From assembly GCA_035772735.1 (NCBI GenBank), contig JASDFA010000001.1, positions 91,227,501-91,291,500 of the forward strand: a stretch of 64,000 nucleotides of DNA. Reading direction: 5' to 3'. The position numbers were made by a program, and so were the translations under genes. Source of the stretch: Datura wrightii (Eukaryota > Streptophyta > Magnoliopsida > Solanales > Solanaceae). Positions 10,446-20,731 of this stretch are shown in pieces. The notes under the pieces are model-generated. The model saw nothing but the letters and a program-made list of their open reading frames with translations. It was not told where the DNA came from and searched no databases. Positions within the stretch are counted from its first letter, which is position 1; the number at the start of each line of letters is the position of its first letter.

Positions 10446-11612
10446 CTAATCAAATAAATCATCTATTCTAGGAAGCGGGTACTTGTTCTTCACTATAACT
10501 TTGTTCAATTGCCGATAATCTATGCACATACGGAGTGAGCCATCTTTCCTTCTCACAAACAGAACTGGCGCACCCCATGGTGAAGTACTCAGCCTAATAA
10601 AACCTTTATCCAACAAGTCTTTCAGCTGCTCCTTTAATTCTCTGAGTTCTGCAGGAGCCATACGATAGGGAGGAATTGATATCGGCTGAGTGCCTGGTAA
10701 CAAGTCAATAGCAAAATCTATTTTCCTTTCTGGGGGAATACCAGGTAACTCATCGGGAAACACATCAGGGAACTCGTTCACCACCGGAACAGACTGGAGC
10801 ATCGGAGATTCTGCTCGGACATCCTGAACTCTGATCAAATGGTAAATACACCCCTTAGATATCAATTTCCTCGCCTGAGGGTAGGAAATAAACCTACCCT
10901 TTGGCGTAGCTGTGCTGCCTTTCCACTCCCGCACTGCCTCTCCTAGAAAGTGGAATCGAACCGTCTTGGTCCAACATTCAACATTGGCATAGCACAGCAC
11001 TAGCCAATCCATACCCATTATGGCATCGAAGTCTATCATTTCTAGATCTACCAGATCTACTGTAGTCTGGCAGTCAGCAACCTCCACTGTACACCCTCGG
11101 TAAATTCTGCTAGCTATAATAGAGTCACCGACGGGCGTGGATACTGAAAAGGGTTGCTGTAATAATTCTGGTGTAATATTGAACTTTCGTGCCACAAATG
11201 GGGTAATATATGACAGAGTGGATCCTAGATCAATCAGTACATAAGTAGGGCATGAACAGATAATCATCATACCTGTCACTACATCTGGAGATGCCTCTGA
11301 ATCATGTCTCCCTGGTAATGCATAAGTACGGCTTGAGCCCGTACCTGAACTGGAAGCTCCTGATCTGCCTCGGCCTTTGCCTACTGAACCTGAAGGCCCA
11401 CGCTCCGCTGAGTCTGTTGGGGCTCGTGGCCCTGCGGATCCCCTGTCCTGGCTATCTCTACTCCCCTGACCTCTGGTCGGACAATCTCTCATCCGATGCC
11501 CCTTCTGTCTGCAAATATAACACCCAGTGGAGCCATATCTACAAGCTCCGGCGTGAGGTTGGCCGCAATTAGGGCAGGGTGGGGGTGCAAATCTACTCTG
11601 CTCTCCCCTTCT
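10446..11612 (-). pseudogene. pol: T unit 1 gag zinc knuckle, protease and RT N-terminal part
   Basis: Open from the stop at 11613 to 10446, with an internal ATG at 11492. It holds the CX2CX4HX4C knuckle CYICRQKGHRMRDC, then protease, where the DPGST seen in D reads DLGST (Pro to Leu), then the RT entry (LPGIPPERKIDFAIDLLPG, RRKDGSLRMCIDYRQLNK). It ends at two nearby TAG codons at the position of Gln codons in D. Confidence 0.9.
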
Positions 11613-12098
11613 CTACTGCGGGAACTCTACTATTCTGGAACTGCCACTGGGCTCTGACTGCCCTCGTTGCACATACCTACCTCGCTGCTGCTGCTGCTGT
11701 GGAGGAGGCAGGTGTCTAGGGGGTCTATTTGATAGTCGAGGCCTGGGTCCTCTCTGAACTTCTCTTCGCATCTCATCCGATCTATCTCTGCGGCGCTGTT
11801 CCTGACTGGTCTGTCTACTACGCTGTTGCCGCTGTCTAAGACCCTCAATGGTCTGAGCAAAGGCCTGTACTCGGGCGATATCCATATCCTCTCGTAACGT
11901 AGCCATCATACATGCCTCAGTATATTCCGGGTTCAAACCCATAATAAATTTGTGAACTCTAGCTGGCATAGTATCAACAAATGCTGGAGCATAACGGGCT
12001 AAGGAGTCAAACTGTAAAGCAGACTCGCGTACGCTCCTTGCCCCCTGCTCCAGATGCAAAAACTGATCCATCTGGGCCTGCCGGATCTCTCGTGGCAA
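11613..12098 (-). pseudogene. gag: T unit 1 gag, middle part
   Basis: 161-codon frame with the retrotransposon gag core (PREIRQAQMDQFLHLEQG, YAPAFVDTMPARVHKFIMGLNPEY) and an Arg/Gln/Pro-rich tail. It closes at a TAG where unit 2 still has CAG, so this stop arose after the duplication. Upstream, at about 12130, another TAG replaces a Trp codon. Confidence 0.88.
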
Positions 12099-12266
12099 GT
12101 AACGGTCTAGGAAAGCCTCCGAGAAGCTGGTCTAGGTTGGAGGGGTAACATCTCTCCCTCGGGACCTTTCCCAACTCTCGTACCATAGCACTGCTATGTC
12201 CCACAACCGGAACACTGCCAACTCAACAGACTCTGAAGGGGTCACATGCATAACCCAGAAAATTCT

Positions 12267-12671
12267 CTACATCTGATCTAGAAAGTCCTGAGGGTCCTCT
12301 GCCTGATCTGACCCAGTGAACTGTGGAGGACCTAGTGCCAAAAAATTCCTGACCTTGGAACTACCTGACCCACCTGAAGGCTCTGCTGCTACAGGTGGCA
12401 CCGACTGGCGCTGTGTGGCCATCATTTGTGCCAACATAACTACAGCGCTACGAACATCCTGATCTGATGGCGAAGGCACAGGAGCTATCGGGGGCGGTGT
12501 AGTGCCCAACGGCTCCTGACGTGAGGGGGACTGCTGAGAGGGCTGTGATGAAGCCTCTATATCACCCTCAGATCGGGCTGACCCTGACTGAAGCTGAGGC
12601 ATCCTGCTGGTGCCTTCTCCTGCTGCTGTGTCTAGTCTTCTGCCTGTGGCAGGGTGTCGCTGATCTGCCAT
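12267..12671 (-). pseudogene. gag: T unit 1 gag N-terminal part
   Basis: Starts at a true ATG at 12671 (MADQRHPATGRRLD), the polyprotein start by analogy with D (28130). A Ser/Pro/Gln-rich stretch is followed by the start of the gag core (FLALGPPQFTGSDQAEDPQDFLDQ). It ends at a TAG that replaces a Gln codon conserved in D. Confidence 0.9.
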
Positions 12672-12870
12672 TCTTATCTGTAGACAAAGGATACAATAAG
12701 TTTTAGGAACTCGACCCTATACTGTACTGTGCTATGGCACGACTGAGTATGAAAGAAGGGTAACCATCCTATCATGCCTCGCAGCCTCCTGCCTATAGTA
12801 TGTGGTGCACAACACATCCATAGACAAGACTCTACTTAGCACGTCTTGCAGACTCCCTGGGACACGACCT

Positions 12871-12882
12871 GCTCTGATATCA
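12871..12882 (-). promoter_or_regulatory. T unit 1 primer-binding site, one base off consensus
   Basis: On the - strand TGATATCAGAGC, four bases from the LTR end. D and G read TGGTATCAGAG. The same G to A change is in unit 2 (20716-20727). Confidence 0.85.
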
Positions 12883-12886
12883 AGTT

Positions 12887-15482
12887 TGTCACGCCCCGCC
12901 TTGAGGGGTGTGACTGGTACCTGGTGCCCTAGTAGGACCTAGACTGCTATCTGGTGAGCCTAAGTGCATCTGGTGCCTGGGTGGCTCTAACTCAGATTTC
13001 TGGAAACAAGGGCTATATAACGGCTGTAAACACAGCCTCCGGCCAACTGGCCTATAGCCACCTGTACCTGTAATAACAGCTAACTAGAAACATACTCGTA
13101 ACAAGGAACCTATGCGGGCCGACAAGGCCACCATGCTGTCTAATCATCTGGGACTCCACAATAAAATGCTGAATAACTACGTGACCGACAAGGTCACCAC
13201 TACTGTCAAACTAGGGCCTCACACGACCAACATAAGCTGAAATGCTAATAAACCATAACAAACTGCGCGGCCTCACACGACCAGCTCAACTGACCACAGG
13301 GAAATATATACAGACTGCAAGCCTCTAGGAATACTGATAAGATGGTCGGGATAGGGCCCTGGCCTACCCATACTGTACAACAAAAGGAAATGATATAAAC
13401 CTCTGAAATATCAAGCTCCGGATGACAGGAGCTGATGACTCTGCGCTGGCTAGGATCACGAGGGATTGCCTCCTCGTGTATGAGTACCTGCAGGCAAGTA
13501 ATGCAGCGCCCCGCTGGGCGTCAGTACCACTGGTACCGAGTATGCAAAGCAACTGAAATAATACAACTGAATGCAGATAACATAACTAACAAGTCTGTGA
13601 GCAGAAGATAACTGAATCTGAAGAGCTGATAGGAACTAGATCAAACCTTTCTGCACTGATAGGAAGGAGCTTGTCTGTAGTCACGACGGCCTGCTGTCTA
13701 TTAACTAATATATATAAAGCACATAAATACATATACATTTAGCAAGCAAGAGACAATACCAACCCCCATAAGCCGGATGGCGCCAAACAAGAAAATAATC
13801 TATATACCCCTACCTGGGTCAAAACCAGCCACAAATAAGTCACTCCACTCATCTACTCACTCGGAGCTCCTCTACCGGCCCCCTGGGTCTCCGGCTCGGG
13901 CCATAGCCTCCGATATAAATAACCGTGTCTGAGTCCGGAGGACTCCTGTGCAGACAGTAACAGATAGGGTCTGGTTCCCTGGACACAACTCAATAGGGCT
14001 ATCTGAAACCGGAGTTGCACCTGTAATAAGATCTGTAACTGTAACTGTATCTGAATCTGTTCCCTGGGCGCTTGCGCACAACAGGGCTATCTGTACTGTA
14101 ATACTGACCAGCTTGATATGGGGAAAGCTTCATCCTATCTTCTTCCAAACTGGGGACGGCATGCCACTCCTTGGAGTGACGTAAACCCACTCGCTCAGTG
14201 GGTGACATGATTACCAACCCAGGGGCGGCGAGGACGCTCAATAAGGTGCCCTCACGCCACATCAAGTCTCAACAAACAAATAGCACATACAAATAGCAAG
14301 CATGTATAATTGAAAAAGACTATCTGAAATCTGGTTTCTTATTCTGATCTCTTTCTGTATTACACTGATTCTTTACTGATTATACTAATTTTGAAATCTC
14401 TATTTAACTGTTTGGCTAATCTATAGCCGGGATACTATCTGTCTGAATGGCTAATCTCTAGCCATAAACTGTCTGTCTATCTGATTTTACTTTATTAGCT
14501 TTTATTTCGAAAATCTGTATCTTTTTATTCTACAACATGCTTGCTAATCATACAATAAGCTATACTGAATCTGAAATGCTAACTCGCCCTTTGGCGCATG
14601 CTTTACTAACTTTCGGACTGAATACGGTACGGCAACACAACTCAGAATCTATTAGATTTACTTAATTCTCAACATTCAACTCCGAGAGTTTCAAATACGG
14701 AGTTTACTATGATTTACCAAACTAAGACTTACTAACTTGCCAAAGAACAACTTCACATACCTTAACCTCAAGTTATCCGACTGTCGGATGAGGCTCGGTC
14801 AGTACTCCAGCTATTTCTCCCAACTGCATCCATATATACGTCAATTAGTACTAAATACAACACTATTCTAAAAGAAAACATCACTTTCGATATAATTATA
14901 GCCTAAACTTAGGCTTATCGAAAGACGGTCGAAAACTTGCTATTTTTCGGAGGTACAGAAGGGAGAAGTATTCACTTTACGGCTAGGAGCACATAGATAC
15001 TAGTTTGGAGCAATTTCACTTACCTTAGCCCGGTAGCACGACGATTCGTCGGCCGAATTTCGCGAAACTAAATCCGTAGGAATGCTTCCTGCTGCTAAAC
15101 ACTTTGGTATCTGGAGTTAATTTGGATTTGGACTATGTTTGGCAGCGTAATCGAACGATAATATCTTCACCTTCTTCGTCTCTCTCTGTTTGCTGCGAAT
15201 TTTCTGGAAATTATATTGAATGAATTGATTTAAAACCGAAGTGGGGCTTTATATACTTGGGCCTGGACAGGCCTAACGTGTCACGGAGCCAAAGCGGAGG
15301 CTCCACCTCCGTGACACGTTTTCATCGCAAAGGGGCTCTGCCCCGGCTCCTTCCGTGATGGTTCGACCGGTTACTTGTCCGACCCTTTCTCGGGCCTTTC
15401 TCTAGCACGTATGGCTTTCAAATATGCTTAACCAACGCGCGAATAGGCCATCTGGGTGCCGGGAATCTTACGGGGTATAACA
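12887..15482 (-). repeat. T LTR b (middle, recombinant)
   Basis: 2,596 bp. Left of 14477 it shares the variants of LTR c against a (more than twenty sites). From 14538 onward it shares the variants of LTR a against c, including a 24-bp stretch (near 14985-15010) that c has lost. The switch lies within 14478-14537. It serves as 5' LTR of unit 1 and 3' LTR of unit 2. Predicted TATA at 15249-15255 and hairpin at 15276-15319. Confidence 0.95.
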
Positions 15483-15753
15483 TTCTCCCCCCCTTAGGAA
15501 CATTCGTACTCGAATGTAAACTTCTATCTAGAGGACTTCTCAACTTACTCAACTAGTTTCTAAGAAAATTTCGGCAGAGTTTCCCCTGTAATATGGACTA
15601 TCCCGAAAACCTGAAACGCAGAAAAGTCCAATACAGGTACTGCACACAATACTTTAAGATTCACTGGATAGCTAAACATCAATCTTTCTCATTTATACAT
15701 GCAAAACCACAAGGTACTGCATAAGTAATAATACGGACATACCTGTCGCCTGA

Positions 15754-16542
15754 CTAGGCCTGGAATAAGTGAGGATATCTAGCTTTCATATCTTCCTCAG
15801 CCTCCCACGTCACCTCCTCTCGGTTCCTGTTATGCCACAATACCTTGACAGACGCAATATCTTTAGTTCTTAATCTACGAATCTGTCTATCTAAGATGGC
15901 TACTGGAACCTCTTCATAGGCCAGCTCTTCCGTAACCTGAATATCCTGGATTGGGACTGCTCTGGACAGGTCTCCTATGCATTTCCTCAGCATAGATACA
16001 TGAAAGACCGGATGAACGGATTCTAGCTCTGGAGGCAAGTTCAACTCATATGCTACTCGGCCTATCCTTCGACGAATCTGATAAGGCCCAACAAACCTCG
16101 GACTGAGCTTACCTTTCTTGCCGAATCTCATCACCCCTTTCATCGGAGATACTTTCAGAAATACCCAGTCATTTACATCAAATTCCAAGTCTCTGCGCCG
16201 CACATCGGCATATGATTTCTGGCAGCTCTGTGCAGTCAGTAAGTGTTCTCTGATAAGCTTTATCTTTTCCTCTGACTGTTGAATAATGTCTGGCCCAATT
16301 GATGCCGATTCCCCTACTTCAAACCAACCAACCGACGATCTGCACTTCCGCCCGTATAATGCCTCGAAGGGCGCACTCAGAATAGGTGAGTGATAGCTAT
16401 TATTATAAGCAAACTTGATTAGGGTCAAATGCTCATCCCAGCTACCACCGAAATCTAACACACACACTTGTAGCATGTCCTCGAGCATTTGAATAGTGCG
16501 CTCAGCCTGTCCATCTGTCTGAGGGTGGAATGTTGTGCTCAA
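15754..16542 (-). pseudogene. pol: T unit 2 integrase C-terminal half and chromodomain
   Basis: 262-codon frame equivalent to 7909-8697 at +7,845. It carries integrase core from HPQTDGQAERT, the GKKGKLSPRFVGPY box and the chromodomain. Differences from unit 1 include Met for Thr before LEDML and Arg for His in the chromodomain. It opens at TTG after upstream in-frame stops, so it is a polyprotein fragment. Confidence 0.9.
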
Positions 16543-16815
16543 ATTAACCTGCGTTCCCAGACCTCTCTGAAACGACTGCCAAAATCTAGCCGTAAACTAT
16601 GCTCCTTTGTCTGAAATAATGGATACTGGTACTCCATGCAACCTGACTATTTCTCAGATATACAACTCCGCATAATCTTCGGCCGAGAAGGTAGTTCTCA
16701 CTGGTAGGAAATGAGCTGATTTTGTCAATCTATCAACTATCACCCATATAAAGTCATGTCTGTGCCTGGTATGGGGTAATCCTGCTACAAAATCCATATT
16801 CACGGCTTCCCATTT

Positions 16816-17532
16816 CTAGAGAGACACTGCTATGTCCTGAGTTAACCCGCCTGGTTTCTGGTGTTCCACTTTTACTTGTTGGCAGTTAGGACACTGGGCT
16901 ACAAATTCAGCAATTTCTCTTTTCATACCTGGCCACCAGTAGTTTTCTTTGATACCATGGTACATTTTTGTCGCGCCAGGGTGGAGAGAGTAGCGGGCGC
17001 AATGTACCTCGTTCATAATCTGCTGGCAGAGGCTTGAAACGTCTGGAACACATAGACGACCTTTACAGCGTAGCACTCCATCCTCAGTTATCTGAAAATC
17101 TGGCGCTTTACCCTGCTGGATTCTGTCTTTGAGCTGGATCACGTCAGGATCCTCATATTGCCGTTCTTTCACCTCCACAACTAATGATGACATGGCGGTG
17201 TTCTGAATTACCGCTCTACCGTCCTCTTTTTCTGCTACACGAACAACTAGGCTAGCTAACTGTTGTATCTCCCTGACCAATTCCCGCTGCTCGGGCAGCA
17301 AATACGCCAAGCTCCCCATGGACTTACGACTGAGAGCATCTGCTACAACATTGGCTTTTCCCGAGCGGTACAGAATATTCACGTCATAATCATTTAACAG
17401 CTCCAACCAGCGACGTTGCCGTAGATTCAACTCCCTCTGAGTGAAGATATACTGTAGGCTCTTGTGATCTATAAAAATATCAACATGGACGCCATACAGG
17501 TAATGTTTCCACATTTTCAAGGCGTGGATCAC
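16816..17532 (-). pseudogene. pol: T unit 2 RNase H end and integrase N-terminal part
   Basis: 238 codons, equivalent to 8971-9687, with the end of RNase H and the HHCC zinc finger intact in outline. It ends at the same TGG to TAG stop as unit 1. Unit-specific changes include Ile for Thr in the DHKSLQY segment. Confidence 0.88.
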
Positions 17533-17579
17533 TGCGGCTAACTCCAGGTCGTGGGTAGGGTAATTCTTTTCGTGTTTCT

Positions 17580-18164
17580 TTAGCTGCTGGAAGCATACGC
17601 AATCACCTTACCATGCTGCATCAACACACAACCCAACCGAAAGCCTGATGCATCGCAATACACTGAATAACCCTCTGTACCTTCCGGCAATGCTAGCACT
17701 GGGGCGGAGGTTAATCTGTCTTTCAATTCCTGGAAGCTCTGCTCGCATGCCTCTGTCCACTGAAACTTTTCTGCTTTCTGCGTCAGTTTAGTCAGAGGTG
17801 CCACTATGGTGGAGAACCCTTCAACAAACCTCCTGTAATAACCTGCCAATCCCAGAAAGCTACGGACCTCAGTCGGAGTGGTAGGCCTAGGCCATGATTT
17901 GACTGCTTCTAATTTTTGCTTGTCAACTTGTATACCAGCATCCGACACAATATGCCCTAGGAAGGCTACTGATTTAGCATATAACTGGCGGTCCCTGAGG
18001 ATCTGGAGCACTGTCCGCAAATGAGTCCGGTGATCTGCTTCAGAGCGAGAATACACCAGAATGTCATAAATAAATACTATTACGAACAAGTCCAGGAAAG
18101 GTCTGAAAATACTGTTCATCAGGTCCATGAATACTGCCGGGGCATTCGTTAACCCAAAGGACAT
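17580..18164 (-). pseudogene. pol: T unit 2 reverse transcriptase to RNase H, active site altered
   Basis: 194 codons. It opens at MSFGLTNAPAVF because a CGA to TGA type stop lies just upstream; unit 1 is open there. The FIYD active-site change (codon at 18066-18068) and the nine-residue deletion near 17975 are shared with unit 1. Ends in RNase H (CDASGFRLG) at the shared frameshift. Confidence 0.9.
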
Positions 18165-18290
18165 GACAAGAAATTCAAAATATCCATATCAGGTCCTGAA
18201 CGACGTTTTAGGAATATCTCTTTCACGTACCCGAACCTGATGATATCCGGACCACAAGTCAATCACAGAGAAGTATCTGGCTCCCTATAA

Positions 18291-19517
18291 CTAATCAAAT
18301 AAATCATCTATTCTAGGAAGCGGGTACTTGTTCTTCACTGTAACTTTGTTCAATTGCCGATAATCTATGCACATACGGAGTGAGCCATCTTTCCTTCTCA
18401 CAAACAGAACTGGCGCACCCCATGGTGAAGTACTCAGCCTAATAAAACCTTTATCCAACAAGTCTTTCAGCTGCTCCTTTAATTCTCTGAGTTCTGCAGG
18501 AGCCATACGATAGGGAGGAATTGATATCGGCTGAGTGCCTGGTAACAAGTCAATAGCAAAATCTATTTTCCTTTCTGGGGGAATACCAGGTAACTCATCG
18601 GGAAACACATCAGGGAACTCGTTCACCACCGGAACAGACTGGAGCATCGGAGATTCTGCTCGGACATCCTGAACTCTGATCAAATGGTAAATACACCCCT
18701 TAGATATCAATTTCCTCGCCTGAGGGTAGGAAATAAACCTACCCTTTGGCGTAGCTGTGCTGCCTTTCCACTCCCGCACTGCCTCTCCTAGAAAGTGGAA
18801 TCGAACCATCTTGGTCCAACATTCAACATTGGCATAGCACAGCACTAGCCAATCCATACCCATTATGGCATCGAAGTCTATCATTTCTAGCTCTACCAGA
18901 TCTACTGTAGTCTGGCAGTCAGCAACCTCCACTGTACACCCTCGGTAAATTCTGCTAGCTATAATAGAGTCACCGACGGGCGTGGATACTGAAAAGGGTT
19001 GCTGTAATAATTCTGGTGTAATATTGAACTTTCGTGCCACAAATGGGGTAATATATGACAGAGTGGATCCTAGATCAATCAGTACATAAGTAGGGCATGA
19101 ACAGATAATCATCATACCTGTCACTACATCTGGAGATGCCTCTGAATCATGTCTCCCTGGTAATGCATAAGTACGGCTTGAGCCCGTACCTGAACTGGAA
19201 GCTCCTGATCTGCCTCGGCCTTTGCCTACTGAACCTGAAGGCCCACGCTCCGCTGAGTCTGCTGGGGCTCGTGGCCCTGCGGATCCCCTGTCCTGGCTGT
19301 CTCTACTCCCCTGACCTCTGGTCGGACAATCTCTCATCCGATGCCCCTTCTGTCTGCAAATATAACACCCAGTGGAGCCATATCTACAAGCTCCGGCGTG
19401 AGGTTGGCCGCAATTAGGGCAGGGTGGGGGTGCAAATCTACTCTGCTCTCCCCTTCTCTGCTGCGGGAACTCTACTATTCTGGAACTGCCACTGGGCTCT
19501 GACTGCCCTCGTTGCAC
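18291..19517 (-). pseudogene. pol: T unit 2 gag C-terminal part, protease and RT N-terminal part
   Basis: 408 codons, the longest frame in the array, longer than in unit 1 because the Gln codon at the position of the unit 1 stop is intact. It contains the CCHC knuckle, protease with DLGST, and RT to PLPRIDDLFD, ending at the same double TAG. The upstream boundary is set by a private CAG to TAG within the poly-Gln tract near 19533. Confidence 0.9.
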
Positions 19518-19535
19518 ATACCTACCTCGCTGCTG

Positions 19536-19814
19536 CTACTGCTGTGGAGGAGGTAGGTGTCTAGGGGGTCTATTTGATAGTCGAGGCCTGGGTCCTCTCT
19601 GAACTTCTCTTCGCATCTCATCCGATCTATCTCGGCGGCGCTGTTCCTGACTGGTCTGTCTACTACGCTGTTGCCGCTGTCTAAGACCCTCAATGGTCTG
19701 AGCAAAGGCCTGTACTCGGGCGATATCCATATCCTCTCGTAACGTAGCCGTCATACATGCCTCAGTATATTCCGAGTTCAGACCCATAATAAATTTGTGA
19801 ACTCTAGCTGGCAT
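19536..19814 (-). pseudogene. gag: T unit 2 gag, middle part
   Basis: Equivalent to 11613-12098 but shorter. It includes MPARVHKFIMGLNSEY and the Arg/Gln-rich tail, closing in the poly-Gln tract. The region 19815-20111 upstream is gag core interrupted by stops, one of them at the shared TGG to TAG site near 19975. Confidence 0.85.
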
Positions 19815-20111
19815 AGTATCAACAAATGCTGGAGCATAATGGGCTAAGGAGTCAAACTATAAAGCAGACTCGCGTACGCTCCTTGCCCCCTGCTCCAGAT
19901 GCAAAAACTGATCCATCTGGGCCTGCCGGATCTCTCGTGGCAAGTAACGGTCTAGGAAAGCCTCCGAGAAGCTGGTCTAGGTTGGAGGGGTAACATCTCT
20001 CCCTCGGGACCTTTCCCAACTCTCGTACCATAGCACTGCTATGTCCCACAACCGGAACACTGCCAACTCAACAGACTCTGAAGGGGTCACATGCATAACC
20101 CAGAAAATTCT

Positions 20112-20516
20112 CTACATCTGATCTAGAAAGTCCTGAAGGTCCTCTGCCTGATCTGACCCAGTGAACTGTGGAGGACCTAGTGCCAAAAAATTCCTGACCT
20201 TGGAACTACCTGACCCACCTGAAGGCTCTGCTGCTACAGGTGGCACCGACTGGCGCTGTGTGGCCATCATTTGTGCCAACATAACTACAGCGCTACGAAC
20301 ATCCTGATCTGATGGCGAAGGCACAGGAGCTATCGGGGGCGGTGTAGTGCCCAACGGCTCCTGACGTGAGGGGGACTGCTGAGAGGGCTGTGATGAAGCC
20401 TCTATATCACCCTCAGATCGGGCTGACCCTGACTGAAGCTGAGGCATCCTGCTGGTGCCTTCTCCTGCTGCTGTGTCTAGTCTTCTGCCTGTGGCAGGGT
20501 GTCGCTGATCTACCAT
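20112..20516 (-). pseudogene. gag: T unit 2 gag N-terminal part
   Basis: 134 codons from the ATG at 20516, ending at the same CAG to TAG stop as unit 1. Ala to Val at residue 2 and Pro to Leu near the end distinguish it from 12267-12671. Confidence 0.9.
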
Positions 20517-20715
20517 TCTTATCTGTAGACAAAGGATACAATAAGTTTTAGGAACTCGACCCTATACTGTACTGTGCTATGGCACGACTGAGTATGAAAG
20601 AAGGGTAACCATCCTATCATGCCTCGCAGCCTCCTGCCTATAGTATGTGGTGCACAACACATCCATAGACAAGACTCTACTTAGCACGTCTTGCAGACTC
20701 CCTGGGACACGACCT

Positions 20716-20727
20716 GCTCTGATATCA
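20716..20727 (-). promoter_or_regulatory. T unit 2 primer-binding site
   Basis: TGATATCAGAGC on the - strand beside LTR c, with the same off-consensus base as unit 1. Because LTR c is the original 5' LTR, the change was in the element before its duplication. Confidence 0.85.
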
Positions 20728-20731
20728 AGTT

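Larger units (their letters stand above)
7638..12886 (-). mobile_element. T internal region, unit 1
   Basis: 5,249 bp between LTRs a and b, holding a complete but broken gag-pol in the order gag, protease, RT, RNase H, integrase, chromodomain. It matches unit 2 base for base at an offset of 7,845 with no net indel and, by eye, about thirty substitutions. Confidence 0.93.
15483..20731 (-). mobile_element. T internal region, unit 2
   Basis: 5,249 bp, co-linear with unit 1. It shares all older lesions (RT FIYD, nine-residue deletion, one-base frameshift, several stops). It has private ones: a stop in the RT fingers at about 18187 and a CAG to TAG in gag at about 19533. It lacks the private gag stop of unit 1 at 11613. 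Confidence 0.93.

Noticed and set aside
11291..11572. + strand frames over T gag/protease (also 19136-19417 and 12521-12706)
   Set aside because: Antisense shadows of the - strand gag-pol frame.
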